55,194 bases of DNA from contig SHZZ01000022.1 in the NCBI GenBank assembly GCA_009692005.1, positions 1 through 55,194 on the forward strand. Reading direction: 5' to 3'. This stretch comes from Gemmataceae bacterium (GTDB lineage Bacteria; Planctomycetota; Planctomycetia; Gemmatales; Gemmataceae). The translations under genes were made by a program, and so were the position numbers. The notes below the pieces were generated by a model. The model searched no databases. It saw only the letters and a program-made list of their open reading frames with translations, and was not told the origin of the DNA. Positions 8,428 through 17,645 of the stretch are shown here, in pieces. The stretch's first letter is position 1. Each line of letters starts with the position of its first letter.

Positions 8428-8916
8428 ATGAACCCCGAGGGAAAACTCAAGAATTTGCCCATAATTCACCTGACTCTGGTCATGGGCCTGGTAATGTTCC
8501 TCGGCCTAAGCTGGATTCTTAACAAGGACAAGAAACTAATCCTGGATTGGAATCACCCGCTAGTCCTCGTATTGCTGGCAGTTTCTTCAGGCGGCGTGAC
8601 GGCAGCTTTTCTGGTTCCCATGGGAATAGTGGCCAGCAGTTTGAAAAAGTTGGCCCGTAACAAACAAGGGAACGCGGGAACCCTGGCCGACCTTCTCATC
8701 GGCGCGCACATTGCCAGAATGGCCATGTTCGAGGGCCCGGCCCTCTTTGGCCTTCTAGTATTTTTTCTCCATGCCAACCTCGCCGGCCTTTACCTGGCTT
8801 TGATTCTCATAGCGCTGATGGCCGCTCTCTTTCCCTTTCCAGGCAAATCCCTGGAGAAATGGCAATCACTTGAGGAACGCTACCAGCTAATTGTGCAGGA
8901 AGGACAAGGAGTGTGA
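8428..8916 (+). CDS. Hypothetical four-helix inner-membrane protein
   Basis: A 162-residue protein with about four hydrophobic segments, near residues 12-31, 43-67, 100-116 and 118-137, and a short charged C-terminal tail. I recognise no catalytic motif. It resembles in outline the small membrane proteins with a conserved helical core that have no assigned function. It is the first gene of a compact operon: the following pseudopilin-like gene starts 2 bp after its stop, then come a lipoprotein and a DUF1761 protein. This suggests a role at the membrane linked to those products, but no function can be given. Confidence 0.8.
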   Translation: MNPEGKLKNLPIIHLTLVMGLVMFLGLSWILNKDKKLILDWNHPLVLVLLAVSSGGVTAAFLVPMGIVASSLKKLARNKQGNAGTLADLLIGAHIARMAMFEGPALFGLLVFFLHANLAGLYLALILIALMAALFPFPGKSLEKWQSLEERYQLIVQEGQGV

Positions 8917-8918
8917 CC

Positions 8919-9905
8919 ATGAAGGCCAGAATAGGATTCACCCTGATTGAATTGCTGGTGGTGATCGCCATCATCGCCGTGCTGATTGGCATGCTATTGC
9001 CCGCTGTGCAGAAGGTGCGCGAGGCGGCGTCGAAAACCCGCTGCCAGAATAATCTGAAACAGATCGGCCTGGCTTTGCACAATCACCTGGCCGCCATGGG
9101 GCACTACCCCAGCGTGTCGGAAATGCCCAAGAACCAGTTGTCGCAGCCGTGGTCGGGGCACGCCCGTTTGCTGCCCTACTTGGAACAAACCAATTTGCAT
9201 AACCTGATCGACTGGAAGACGGACATGAACAATTTCACGACCCGGCCTGATGTGGCGAAAATGCGCATCGCTGTCTACCTTTGCCCGTCGGAAATCAACG
9301 ACCGCCCGCGACAGACGCCGAACATCACCTATTACCCGCAAACCTATTGTTTCAACGAGGGCACCTGGTTCATCTACGATCCGGTGAGTGAAGCGGGAGG
9401 CGACGGAGCGTTTGTGCCGAACAAAAAGATGCGGGTGGCGGATTTTGCAGACGGCATGAGTTTCACCCTTGGCGCCAGTGAAACCAAAGCGTACCAGGCG
9501 AACCTGTGGGACACCGGCAAGCCCGCCACGCTGGGTGTGGCCGCGCCAGCCACGCCTGCCGCCTTGCTGGCCTACGCCGGCGGCACCTTCGATCAGAACG
9601 GCCATACGGAATGGGTGGAGGGCGATGTGCATGAAACCGGATTCACCACCACCTTTCCTCCCAACACGGTCGTGCCCCATACAGTGGCGGGGCAGGTTTA
9701 CGACATCGATCTCACTTCCATGCGCGATGGCGAATCGATCACGCTTCCCACTTACGCTGCCATCACTGCCCGCAGTTACCACAGCGGCATGGTGAACTGC
9801 CTGTTCATGGACGGGTCGGTGCGGTCGGTGGCCAATGGCATTCAACAATCGGTTTGGCGGGCGCTGGGCACCCGCGGTGGAAGTGAACCCGTGGGCGATT
9901 TTTAA
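8919..9905 (+). CDS. DUF1559 protein with type IV pilin-like N-terminal methylation motif
   Basis: A 328-residue protein with the prepilin signature [14 protein letters not shown] at residues 6-19 followed by [16 protein letters not shown], then the Cys-Gln-Asn-Asn-Leu-Lys-Gln-Ile-Gly stretch typical of DUF1559. The C terminus carries the usual YHSGMVNCLFMDGSVR motif. Planctomycetes carry very many such proteins; they are thought to be processed like pseudopilins and to sit on the cell surface, but their role is not established. ATG 8919 is preferred to GTG 8913 because AAGGAG lies 7 bases before it. Confidence 0.93.
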   Translation: MKARIGFTLIELLVVIAIIAVLIGMLLPAVQKVREAASKTRCQNNLKQIGLALHNHLAAMGHYPSVSEMPKNQLSQPWSGHARLLPYLEQTNLHNLIDWKTDMNNFTTRPDVAKMRIAVYLCPSEINDRPRQTPNITYYPQTYCFNEGTWFIYDPVSEAGGDGAFVPNKKMRVADFADGMSFTLGASETKAYQANLWDTGKPATLGVAAPATPAALLAYAGGTFDQNGHTEWVEGDVHETGFTTTFPPNTVVPHTVAGQVYDIDLTSMRDGESITLPTYAAITARSYHSGMVNCLFMDGSVRSVANGIQQSVWRALGTRGGSEPVGDF

Positions 9906-10265
9906 ATGCGAACCGGATTAGTGTTTTTGCTGACACTCTTGCCCTTGGGTTGCGCTGGCCGCCCTGGGGAAGCGGCGGAACGGGCGCTGGCGGAAACCTT
10001 TCTTGAGGGCATCCGCGTCGGCAGGGTGGAAGAAGCCTGGACAGGCGCTTCACCCGAGTTCAAGTCGTTCATGGGCAAGGATCAGTTCAAGTCGTTTGTT
10101 TGGTCGAATCCGGTGTTGAAGGAAAAAGCGGTGTTTGAAAAGGCGGAACCGTTGCCCGAAGGGAAATGGGTGTTGTGCAGTTTCGCCGGGAAAAGCAAAA
10201 AGGTCCTGTTAACTTTGGGGCCCGAGGAAGGCGGTTGGAAAGTCGTGGGGATGAAAGTGGAATAA
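9906..10265 (+). CDS. Small predicted lipoprotein
   Basis: A 119-residue protein with a signal peptide ending in the lipobox LPLGC (Cys16). The mature part (about 100 residues) has a helical N-half and a C-terminal strand pattern ending in GGWKVVGMKVE. This resembles the NTF2-like/DUF4878 fold of small lipoproteins, though the match is only by eye. The ATG abuts the stop of the DUF1559 gene (TAA then ATG with no gap), so the two are translationally coupled. Confidence 0.75.
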   Translation: MRTGLVFLLTLLPLGCAGRPGEAAERALAETFLEGIRVGRVEEAWTGASPEFKSFMGKDQFKSFVWSNPVLKEKAVFEKAEPLPEGKWVLCSFAGKSKKVLLTLGPEEGGWKVVGMKVE

Positions 10266-10280
10266 TGCCCAGAGGAAAAG

Positions 10281-10673
10281 GTGATTAACGAAATCAACTG
10301 GTACGCGGTTTTCACTGGGGCATTGTCGAGTTTCTTTTTGGGCGGGCTGTGGTATTCCCCATTACTGTTTGGCAAAGTCTGGTCGCGGGAAGCCAACCGC
10401 CCCTCGGGGGAAGGACACTCGGGGAAAGTTTTCGGCATCAGTTTTGTTTTTTGCCTGGTCGCAGCTACCGCTTTCGCCTGGCTTTTGGGCTCCAGGCCGG
10501 AGGTGAATCAGGCGGTGCTCAAGGGCGCCGTGGTCGGTTTTGCCATCGTGGCAGCCTCGTTTGGCGTCAATTACCAGTTTGCCAACCGCGGCTTTCTCCT
10601 GTGGGTAATTGACGGTGGTTATCACGCGGCGCAGTTCATGGTTTTCGGCATCATCTTGGGGTTCTGGCACTGA
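10281..10673 (+). CDS. DUF1761 domain membrane protein
   Basis: A 130-residue protein with four hydrophobic helices. It opens with the typical DUF1761 stretch NWYAVFTGALSSFFLGGLWY, includes WYSPLLFGKVW, and ends in a Gly-rich helix with an IDGGYHAAQF motif. The start is GTG 10281, with AGAGGA upstream. It is the last gene of the four-gene operon that begins at 8428 and faces purM with a 4-bp gap. The function of the family is not known. Confidence 0.85.
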   Translation: MINEINWYAVFTGALSSFFLGGLWYSPLLFGKVWSREANRPSGEGHSGKVFGISFVFCLVAATAFAWLLGSRPEVNQAVLKGAVVGFAIVAASFGVNYQFANRGFLLWVIDGGYHAAQFMVFGIILGFWH

Positions 10674-10677
10674 CCAG

Positions 10678-11763
10678 CTATACCAGGTCGACCCCCGCTT
10701 CGCCCGCCACCACTTCCCCAATTACCCAGGAGGGAATGCCGTCGTGGGTGAGTTGCCTGGCGATGCTGTGGGCGAAGTGCTTGCTGACAATCATGACGAA
10801 GCCAATGCCCATGTTAAAAACGCGGAACATTTCCGGTTCGTCGATGTTACCCAGTTTTTGAATCCAGGGGAAAACCGGGGGAACCGGCCAGGAGTCCTTG
10901 CGTAATACCACGCGCCGGCCGGGAGGCAGTGACCTGGGAATATTCCCTTCCAGTCCTTCACCCGTGATATGCGCCAAGCCGCGGACTACTCTTCGCTTCA
11001 CCGGATAGTGGCGAAGGGTCTCCAACACTTCCTTGCAGTAAATGCGGGTTGGTTCCAAAAGTGCATCCCCGACGGTTTTGCCCAGTTCGGGAATCTGATC
11101 GCCAACTTTCAGCCCGGCTTTTTCAAAGACGACTTTTCTCGCCAGGCTGTAGCCATTGGAATGCAATCCGGTGCTGGACAGCCCCACGACTAAATCGCCC
11201 GGGCGGGTGCCTTTGCCGTTGAGAATGTGCTCTCGCTCGGCTATGCCGACGCAAAAACCAGCCAGATCGTAATCCCCCGGCTGATAGAAGTCGGGGAGTA
11301 TGGCTGTCTCGCCGCCGACCAGGGCGCAACCGGCCTGGATGCAGCCATCGCTGATGCCCTTAATAATGGAGGTTGCCAGCCCGGGGTCGTCCTTGGGCAT
11401 GGCGAGGTAATCAAGAAAGAGAACGGGCTCGGCGCCAGTGCAAAGGCAGTCGTTCACCGACATGGCGACGAGGTCGATGCCAACGGTGTCATGACGATGC
11501 ATCATGGAGGCGATTTTTAGCTTGGTGCCCACGCCATCGTTGCAGGTGACCAGGACGGGGTGTTTGTAATTGCGGGCAAAGAGTCGGTTGTTGAAATCGA
11601 GTGAGAAGAGGCTGGCGAAACCGCCAAAGCCGTCGAGAACGCGGGGAGTGTGTGTTCGTTTGACCAAGGGCGCCATGGCATCGATGGTTTTTTCGTACAG
11701 TTCCAAATCCTGGCCGGCGGACTTGTAACTGAGTTTTTCCTCTTTGTTTGACCCCGCAGTCAT
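10678..11763 (-). CDS. purM: Phosphoribosylformylglycinamidine cyclo-ligase (AIR synthetase)
   Basis: Catalyses ATP-dependent ring closure of FGAM to aminoimidazole ribonucleotide, step five of purine synthesis, in the cytoplasm. The 361-residue product has the family landmarks: SYKSAGQDLELYEKTIDAM at the N-terminus, FGGFASLFSLD, the GVGTKLKIA motif, GIDLVAMSVND, FLDYLAM, GGETAILPDFY, VGLSSTGLHSNGYSLARK and GEGLEGNIPR. I start it at ATG 11763; the upstream extension to 11934 has no family similarity. The gene stands alone, with purD about 35 kb away in the window. Confidence 0.96.
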   Translation of the reverse strand: MTAGSNKEEKLSYKSAGQDLELYEKTIDAMAPLVKRTHTPRVLDGFGGFASLFSLDFNNRLFARNYKHPVLVTCNDGVGTKLKIASMMHRHDTVGIDLVAMSVNDCLCTGAEPVLFLDYLAMPKDDPGLATSIIKGISDGCIQAGCALVGGETAILPDFYQPGDYDLAGFCVGIAEREHILNGKGTRPGDLVVGLSSTGLHSNGYSLARKVVFEKAGLKVGDQIPELGKTVGDALLEPTRIYCKEVLETLRHYPVKRRVVRGLAHITGEGLEGNIPRSLPPGRRVVLRKDSWPVPPVFPWIQKLGNIDEPEMFRVFNMGIGFVMIVSKHFAHSIARQLTHDGIPSWVIGEVVAGEAGVDLV

Positions 11764-11953
11764 GTTGAGTTTTTCCCTTCCCGCAAGCGCCCATTCTTCT
11801 TGGTATACGGAACTTTTCCCTTGGGTAAAAGGAGGGGCAGCCCGAATGCCTGACCTATAAAAGCCTGACTGGAAAAGAGCAAAACGGCTCCTGACACCTT
11901 TTCCCGTCCAAGGTATGCTGGCGGGGGCTCCCAATCGAAAGAGGAATTGCCCA

Positions 11954-14164
11954 ATGAACCAATCAGGCCAATGCGAATTAACCTGTAACCAGGCATACTC
12001 GGCCTTTCAGGCAGGGAACCTGGCCGGGTGCCGCGCTTTGGTTCTGTCCATTCTTGCCACTTTTCCCAATCACGCTCGCACCCTCTTCCTTCAGGGCGTG
12101 CTCTATCAAGAAAGTGGTCAAATCCCTCAGGCGGCCGAGGCCATTAGCTCGGCTGCTCTCAATGATCCTGCCAATGCCGTTTACCTCAATGCTTTGGGAG
12201 AGGTCAATCAAGCGCTGGGTGAAAAGGGGCAAGCCCTGGAGTGCTTTCAAAAAAGCGCCGAGTTGGATCCCGCTTATGCCCGGGTCTGGAATAACCTTGG
12301 GCTGGTCCAGTTGGAAAGCAGCCAGTTGGATTTGGCCGCCAGTTCTTTTCAACAGGCGGTCAACTTGAAACCCGCCTACGCGCTGGCGTGGAATAACCTG
12401 GGGGCTGTGCGGTTGCGGCAGGGAAAAGCCACCGATGCCCGCGGTTGTTTTCAAAATGCCCTTCGGCATTCACCGGGCTATCCCGAAGCCTATTTCAATT
12501 TGGCAACCTGTTTAAGGGAACTGGGCCAGCCGGCGGAGGCAGCCGTCTGCTTTAAGAAAGCCATTGATCTTTGTCCTGGTTACGACAAGGCGCATTTCCA
12601 TCTCGGCTTATTGTTGCAGAAGTTCCGCAATGATTACCAGGCCCTGGATTGCTTTCAGAAAGCGGTGGATCTGAATCCCAACAACGATGAATACGCTCGC
12701 ACTCTGGGCGATCACCTCCTGGTCAAGAAGGATTGGCCGGCGGCGATTGCCCTTCTGGAAAAGGCGTTCCATCTGAACTCCGGCAGCTCTAAAAACCTGG
12801 CCAGGCTCTTTCATGCCAGGCAGCTCGTTTGCAATTGGGAATCCTACCAGGAAACCGTGGAATCCATTTGGCACGGTTGCGAGAAGGAATTGGCCTTGGG
12901 GCAGGCTTGCCCGGTGGCCCCCTTTCATTCGTTGACCATGCCTTGGACTTGCCAGCAATTGCAACAGGCGGCAAGGAGCCTGGCCAAAAGTTACCCGTGC
13001 CAACCCTGGAAACCAGGGCCGGGCTGCACCAGCACGGGCAGGATCAAGATTGGCTATGTTTCCGGCGACTTTTACGATCACGCCATCAGCCACCTCTTGC
13101 ACGGTTTTTTTGAAAAGCACGACCGCACCCGCTTCGAGGTTTTTGTTTACTCTTTCAGCCCGCCGAGCGACACGCTTTACCGTAAACGCATCGAGGAAGG
13201 GGCCGAGCGCTTTATCGATGTAACGGGGCTGGCCCCCAGCCAGATGGTCGAGAAAATCCAAAGCGATGGCGTGCAGATACTGGTGGACCTGATGGGTTTT
13301 ACCGGGGTCTTCCGAACCGAGGTTTTTGCCCAAAGAAGCGCCCCGGTGCAGGTCAGTTTTCTGGGCATGCTGGGAACCATGGGCGCCGCTTTCATCGACT
13401 ACCTGGTCGCAGACCCGCATGTCATAGCCCCCGACATGGAAGAGTATTTCGACGAAAAACTGATCCGCATGCCGGATTCATATCTCCTTGCTGAACGGAT
13501 AGAACCCGGGGAAAAGACGGCTCGGTCGCAACATCAATTGCCCGAAGGCGCCTTTGTTTTTTGCAGCTTCAACAATGCCTACAAGATTGAACCCTTCACC
13601 TGGGACATCTGGATGGAGATCCTGCGGGAGGTGCAGGGTAGTGTGTTGTGGCTGAGCAGCAGCGGCTCTTTGGTGGAGGAGAATCTTCGGGAGGAAGCGG
13701 CAAGGCGCGGCATTGCCAGGGAAAGGATTTTGTTTGCTCCCTTTACAACCTGCGCGGCGCACATTGAAAGGGAAGCGCACGCGAATATGTTTTTGGATAC
13801 TTTTGTTTACAACGCCGCCGCCACCAGCAGCATGGCGCTGCAGGCCGGTTTGCCGGTCTTGACTTTACAGGGGAAGACTTTTGCCTCGCGGGTGGGCAGC
13901 AGCCTGCTTTACGCAGTCGGTTTACAGGAACTGGTGGCGCATTCGCCTGAAGAATACCTGGCCCTGGCTGTGGACCTGGCCAAACGGCCGGGAAAACTGG
14001 CGGCTTTAAAGAAGAAGTTGCGCAAAGGCCTGGCCACGGCGCCGCTTTTTGATTCCTCGCGGTTTGTAAAAAACCTGGAGAGCGCATTTGCCCGCATTTG
14101 GCAGAGGCATGCCAATGGATTGGCGCCGGAATCGTTCGATGTGGGGCCTGGCGTGGCCGGATAG
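11954..14164 (+). CDS. TPR protein with O-GlcNAc transferase (SPINDLY-like, GT41) catalytic domain
   Basis: A 736-residue protein. Residues 1 to about 300 form tandem tetratricopeptide repeats with the alternating small/large residue pattern (for example AWNNLGAVRLRQGKATDA). Residues from about 350 are the GT41 catalytic region: GRIKIGYVSGDFYDHAISH, LVDLMGFT, APVQVSFLGMLGTMGAAFIDY, then FVFCSFNNAYKIEP, FAPF and VFLDTFVYNAAATSSMALQAGLPVLTLQGKTFASRVGSSLL in segments. Such enzymes add GlcNAc or other sugars to protein Ser/Thr; many bacterial versions act on surface proteins, and the target here is unknown. ATG 11954 is chosen over 11915 because GAGGA precedes it. It is divergent from purM. Confidence 0.92.
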   Translation: MNQSGQCELTCNQAYSAFQAGNLAGCRALVLSILATFPNHARTLFLQGVLYQESGQIPQAAEAISSAALNDPANAVYLNALGEVNQALGEKGQALECFQKSAELDPAYARVWNNLGLVQLESSQLDLAASSFQQAVNLKPAYALAWNNLGAVRLRQGKATDARGCFQNALRHSPGYPEAYFNLATCLRELGQPAEAAVCFKKAIDLCPGYDKAHFHLGLLLQKFRNDYQALDCFQKAVDLNPNNDEYARTLGDHLLVKKDWPAAIALLEKAFHLNSGSSKNLARLFHARQLVCNWESYQETVESIWHGCEKELALGQACPVAPFHSLTMPWTCQQLQQAARSLAKSYPCQPWKPGPGCTSTGRIKIGYVSGDFYDHAISHLLHGFFEKHDRTRFEVFVYSFSPPSDTLYRKRIEEGAERFIDVTGLAPSQMVEKIQSDGVQILVDLMGFTGVFRTEVFAQRSAPVQVSFLGMLGTMGAAFIDYLVADPHVIAPDMEEYFDEKLIRMPDSYLLAERIEPGEKTARSQHQLPEGAFVFCSFNNAYKIEPFTWDIWMEILREVQGSVLWLSSSGSLVEENLREEAARRGIARERILFAPFTTCAAHIEREAHANMFLDTFVYNAAATSSMALQAGLPVLTLQGKTFASRVGSSLLYAVGLQELVAHSPEEYLALAVDLAKRPGKLAALKKKLRKGLATAPLFDSSRFVKNLESAFARIWQRHANGLAPESFDVGPGVAG

Positions 14165-14425
14165 GGGCCCCTTTGCTGGCATGCCTTCGAGATACAAATA
14201 CATTTAGGGCCTGTAAAACCTGCCTGCAGGCTTCGACCTGGGCCGCCGCGGCGGGGAAATTACTTTCTGGGAAGCCAACTGCGGAATTACCTGGGGCAGC
14301 GGGGGTTATTGGCGATTGAAAGGCTGACGGGAATGCCGCTAATTACTCTGGCGGTGCAAATGTTTCTGTCCGAGATAGGGAAATTTCTGGCAACCTGAAA
14401 GGAAAGAGAATGAGGAAAAAAGGAA
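14165..14425. other. Long non-coding gap before the multicopper oxidase
   Basis: About 330 bp without a credible gene lie between the GT41 gene and the multicopper oxidase at 14498. Apart from the promoter at its right end I see no repeat or RNA structure that stands out. Confidence 0.5.
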
Positions 14426-14454
14426 TTGACATTGGGTGGCTTGGGAGCAATAAT
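14426..14454 (+). promoter_or_regulatory. Sigma-70-type promoter for the multicopper oxidase
   Basis: TTGACA (14426-14431), a 17-base spacer and AATAAT (14449-14454) lie 44 bases before the ATG at 14498, which itself is preceded by a GAGGAAA ribosome-binding site. It is close to the vegetative consensus. Confidence 0.6.
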
Positions 14455-14497
14455 AAAATCTTCCTGAGTTATCCAACATACCCGTTTTGAGGAAATA

Positions 14498-17119
14498 ATG
14501 GCTAAGAAGACTAAAAAATCCTTTTTCAAGCCTTCCCTATTTTGCCTCGAAGATAGGACGACCCCAACCGCTTTCATTGAGCCAGTTACCCTTTCCAGCG
14601 TTAACGGGGTGTTGGACATCACCTTGACCGCTCATCAATCGGTGCAACCGTTAGAAACCTTGGTGGGAGGAGTCCCCACTTCAATTTCCACCAGCCAATT
14701 TTATACCTACGCTTGGAAGATCAACCAAGGCAGTTCCAGCGATTTGCAAACCTCGGGCGATTCCTATCCCGGGCCGACTTTAAAAGTGGACCAGGGACAA
14801 ATCCTGCGCTTGCGCCTGGAAAACAATTTGCAAAACTTGACGATCACCCCTGCCCAAGGCGCCGCCGCCGTTACGGAACAACCCATTAACAACCATACTC
14901 ATGGAATGCATATTTCCCCCAGTGGGAGTTCCGACAATGTGGTGTTGTCGCTGCCTCCCGGGGATGGGTTTGTTTATGAGTATAAAATCGATAATACCCA
15001 GCAGGATGGCTTGTACTGGATTCACACCCACCGGCACGAGTTCTCTTCGGACCAGGTGTATCGCGGTCTTTCTAGCATGCTGGTGATCGGGGATTCGGCA
15101 AGCAATATTCAGGAATTGTCGTCCCTTCCGCACCGGGCCATGGCGCTGCAGTTTCAACTGTTGGGAAACCAGGGGCTAGCGACGCAATTCATTAAAGATT
15201 TTACTACGACTGGGAGCAAGGCATCCGGGCAGCAGTTTTCAATCAATGGCCTGGTCAACCCCACAATCACTGCGGGGAAAAACCAGACCGAAGTCTGGTC
15301 GGTGGTCAACATGACCCCAGATAAAATCATGAGTTTTACGCTTAGCAATACCACGACTTCCACGGTTTTGCCTCTGGTTGTCGTGGCCCAAGATGGCGTT
15401 GCTTACAACACACCCGTGACCATAGCCCCCGGGCAGCCATTATTTCTTGGGGTGGGCGGCAGGTTGTCCTTCCTGGTTAATGCTCCCGCCAACACGCTGG
15501 AGACGGTTTCGCTTTCCTTTACAGCCACTAGATCCAACCAAACGAATACGATCACGATCATCGCGGATACAACGGCGGGGACAAATTTGCCCACCCCAAG
15601 TCAATTGACCAGTGAAAACCTCTTCGTGGATCTTTCCGGCTCCAGCACGGTGATCGCGGAAAATCGCAATGCGGTTTTCAACATTGACCCGTTTGGGGGC
15701 GGAAAGAGCGCTATATTTACCATCAATGGCCAGCAGTTTCCCAATCCCACGGTTTTCCAACCCAGGATCGGCACGGTGGAAGAGTGGACTTTGCTGAACA
15801 CCTCAGGAGTGATTCATCCTTTTCACATCCATGTCAATGATTTGCAAGTGATGTCGTCGTTTGATCCAACCGGACAAATCCCCAATGTCACCACTCCCCA
15901 GCAGTGGTACCAGGATGTAGTCAATATTCCGGCGGGCAAGTTTGACGCAAACAACAACTTGCTGGAAGCCGGACAAGTGGTCATGCGCACCAGGCCGCTC
16001 GATTACACCGGGACTTATGTCTTTCATTGCCACATTTTGAATCACGAAGACCGTGGCATGATGACGCTGGTAAACACGCTACCGAATGTGCCGGTTTACT
16101 CGGCCGGAGCTGGGGCAGGCGGCGGGCCCGCGGTGAATGTTTACAGCAGCCTGAACAACCAGGCAGTGGCCTCGTTTTTCGCCTTTGAACCAGAATTCTC
16201 CGGCGGGGTGGATACTGCGATGGCGGATGTAAACAACGACGGATTTTCCGACTTGATAGCCGGCGCTGGGCCGGGTGGCGGGCCGCGGGTCAGGGTCTTC
16301 GACGGCGCCAGCAATTATCAAACCATCTTGTTTGATTTCTTTGCCTTTGCCGAGGGATTCCGCGGCGGAGTGGATGTGGCCGGAGGAGATTTTAACTTCG
16401 ATGGCTTTGCAGACATTGTCGCAGGGGCTGGCCCGGGTGGCGGACCCATGGCACGCATCTTTGATGGGCAAACCGGCGCCCTGTTGACGGAATTATTCGC
16501 TTACGATGTCGGCTTCACCGGTGGCATTACCGTGGCCGTGAACGATATCGACGGTTCTAGTTTCAATTCCCTGGTCACCGGCGCTGGCCCAGGGGGCGGG
16601 CCCCATGTGAAAACCTGGCGCAACTCACCCTTTTACACTTTGGGCTCCACTCCCGTATTCCCGGGCGCCCAGGCAATCTCTTTGGAAATGACCAGCCAGT
16701 TTTTCGCTTATGAAGACAGTTACACCGGCGGGGTCCAGGTAGCCACGGGGTTATCGGCGGGCATGTCCATGGGAGGTTTTGCACGGATTTTAACGGGAAC
16801 TCTTTCCGCCGGACCCCGGGTGACCATTTGGGAAATGTCCATGGGTGAAATGGATTTCACCTCGGCTGTGCCCATGGTGGAGTTCGAACAAACCAATACC
16901 TTCTTTGCCTTTGACCCGGCGCTGGCGAATGGGGTGCGCGTGGCCACGGTTTCGGTTTCCACCGGATCGGATATTCTGGCTAGTAACGGACCGGGTGGAC
17001 CAACCTTCCTGGAAAGGTTTTCCTTCCTGCCCGGAGCCATGGAGCCGTCGGCGCTTTCGGAAATCGAGCCCTTTACAGGCGGTTTTTCCGGGGGTGTATT
17101 CCCTGGCGGAACGAATTGA
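14498..17119 (+). CDS. Multicopper oxidase fused to FG-GAP/VCBS repeats
   Basis: An 873-residue protein. The N terminus lacks a normal signal peptide but carries the motif FFKPSLFCLEDRTTPTAF, a form seen at the start of many large exported planctomycete proteins. All four copper-binding motifs are present: HTHG (about residue 132), HTHRHEFSSDQ (about 175), HPFHIHV (about 439) and HCHILNHEDRGMM (about 509), the last with the Cys and axial Met of a type 1 copper site. Laccase-type oxidation of phenols or metal ions with O2 is therefore plausible. From about residue 535 follow six ~50-residue repeats with GAGxGGGPxVxV, as in the truncated protein at the left edge. The repeats should attach or present the oxidase outside the cell. 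The substrate is unknown. Confidence 0.92.
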   Translation: MAKKTKKSFFKPSLFCLEDRTTPTAFIEPVTLSSVNGVLDITLTAHQSVQPLETLVGGVPTSISTSQFYTYAWKINQGSSSDLQTSGDSYPGPTLKVDQGQILRLRLENNLQNLTITPAQGAAAVTEQPINNHTHGMHISPSGSSDNVVLSLPPGDGFVYEYKIDNTQQDGLYWIHTHRHEFSSDQVYRGLSSMLVIGDSASNIQELSSLPHRAMALQFQLLGNQGLATQFIKDFTTTGSKASGQQFSINGLVNPTITAGKNQTEVWSVVNMTPDKIMSFTLSNTTTSTVLPLVVVAQDGVAYNTPVTIAPGQPLFLGVGGRLSFLVNAPANTLETVSLSFTATRSNQTNTITIIADTTAGTNLPTPSQLTSENLFVDLSGSSTVIAENRNAVFNIDPFGGGKSAIFTINGQQFPNPTVFQPRIGTVEEWTLLNTSGVIHPFHIHVNDLQVMSSFDPTGQIPNVTTPQQWYQDVVNIPAGKFDANNNLLEAGQVVMRTRPLDYTGTYVFHCHILNHEDRGMMTLVNTLPNVPVYSAGAGAGGGPAVNVYSSLNNQAVASFFAFEPEFSGGVDTAMADVNNDGFSDLIAGAGPGGGPRVRVFDGASNYQTILFDFFAFAEGFRGGVDVAGGDFNFDGFADIVAGAGPGGGPMARIFDGQTGALLTELFAYDVGFTGGITVAVNDIDGSSFNSLVTGAGPGGGPHVKTWRNSPFYTLGSTPVFPGAQAISLEMTSQFFAYEDSYTGGVQVATGLSAGMSMGGFARILTGTLSAGPRVTIWEMSMGEMDFTSAVPMVEFEQTNTFFAFDPALANGVRVATVSVSTGSDILASNGPGGPTFLERFSFLPGAMEPSALSEIEPFTGGFSGGVFPGGTN

Positions 17120-17129
17120 TTTCCCCGGG

Positions 17130-17645
17130 CTAGATGGACAGAAAATCCGCGACGAGCTTGGCCGGGGGTAGCGGGAGGTTGACCGGGCCTCCCTTCTTGA
17201 TCGCCGCCTGAACTTCCGCCTCAAATTGGGCGTATTTCTGGCAGTCGATTACATTTATTTCCCCTCCAGATTGAATCCATTTAAGCAAAATCATGCAGGC
17301 AATGGTGGTTTCATGGAAATTTTCCGCACTTGGGGAAACAAACTGATCGCGGGGATTGCGAATGTGGTAAAAGAAGGCCGCGGCTTCACGAAGGCTGATT
17401 TCCTTTTTGACCAGGGCTTCCATGGCGCGGTTCCTGGCACCCAGGCGTTCCTGGACATGGTTGCCAAATTTTTCCAATTCTTGGGATTTCACTTTTTGGT
17501 CGTCAATGATTTCCTGGTAATCGACCAGGTTGAACAAGTCGCGTAAAAAAGTAGCCCAGCTCCCCGATCCGGCCAGTGTCGGGGCGCCCACGGCAACTCC
17601 GGAAAGGAAAATAAAATCCAACAAGGATCTCGTACTGGAAAGCAT
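17130..17645 (-). CDS. Hypothetical small exported protein
   Basis: A 171-residue protein if started at the second of two ATGs (17645), which has GAGG 5 bases upstream; a TTG at 17669 opens the same frame. The first ~25 residues look like a signal peptide (LLDFIFLSGVAVGAPTLAGSG). The rest is mainly helical, with no Cys-rich or catalytic motif I recognise. It faces the multicopper oxidase tail to tail, 10 bp apart. No function can be assigned; size, codon use and signal peptide make it a real gene. Confidence 0.65.
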   Translation of the reverse strand: MLSSTRSLLDFIFLSGVAVGAPTLAGSGSWATFLRDLFNLVDYQEIIDDQKVKSQELEKFGNHVQERLGARNRAMEALVKKEISLREAAAFFYHIRNPRDQFVSPSAENFHETTIACMILLKWIQSGGEINVIDCQKYAQFEAEVQAAIKKGGPVNLPLPPAKLVADFLSI

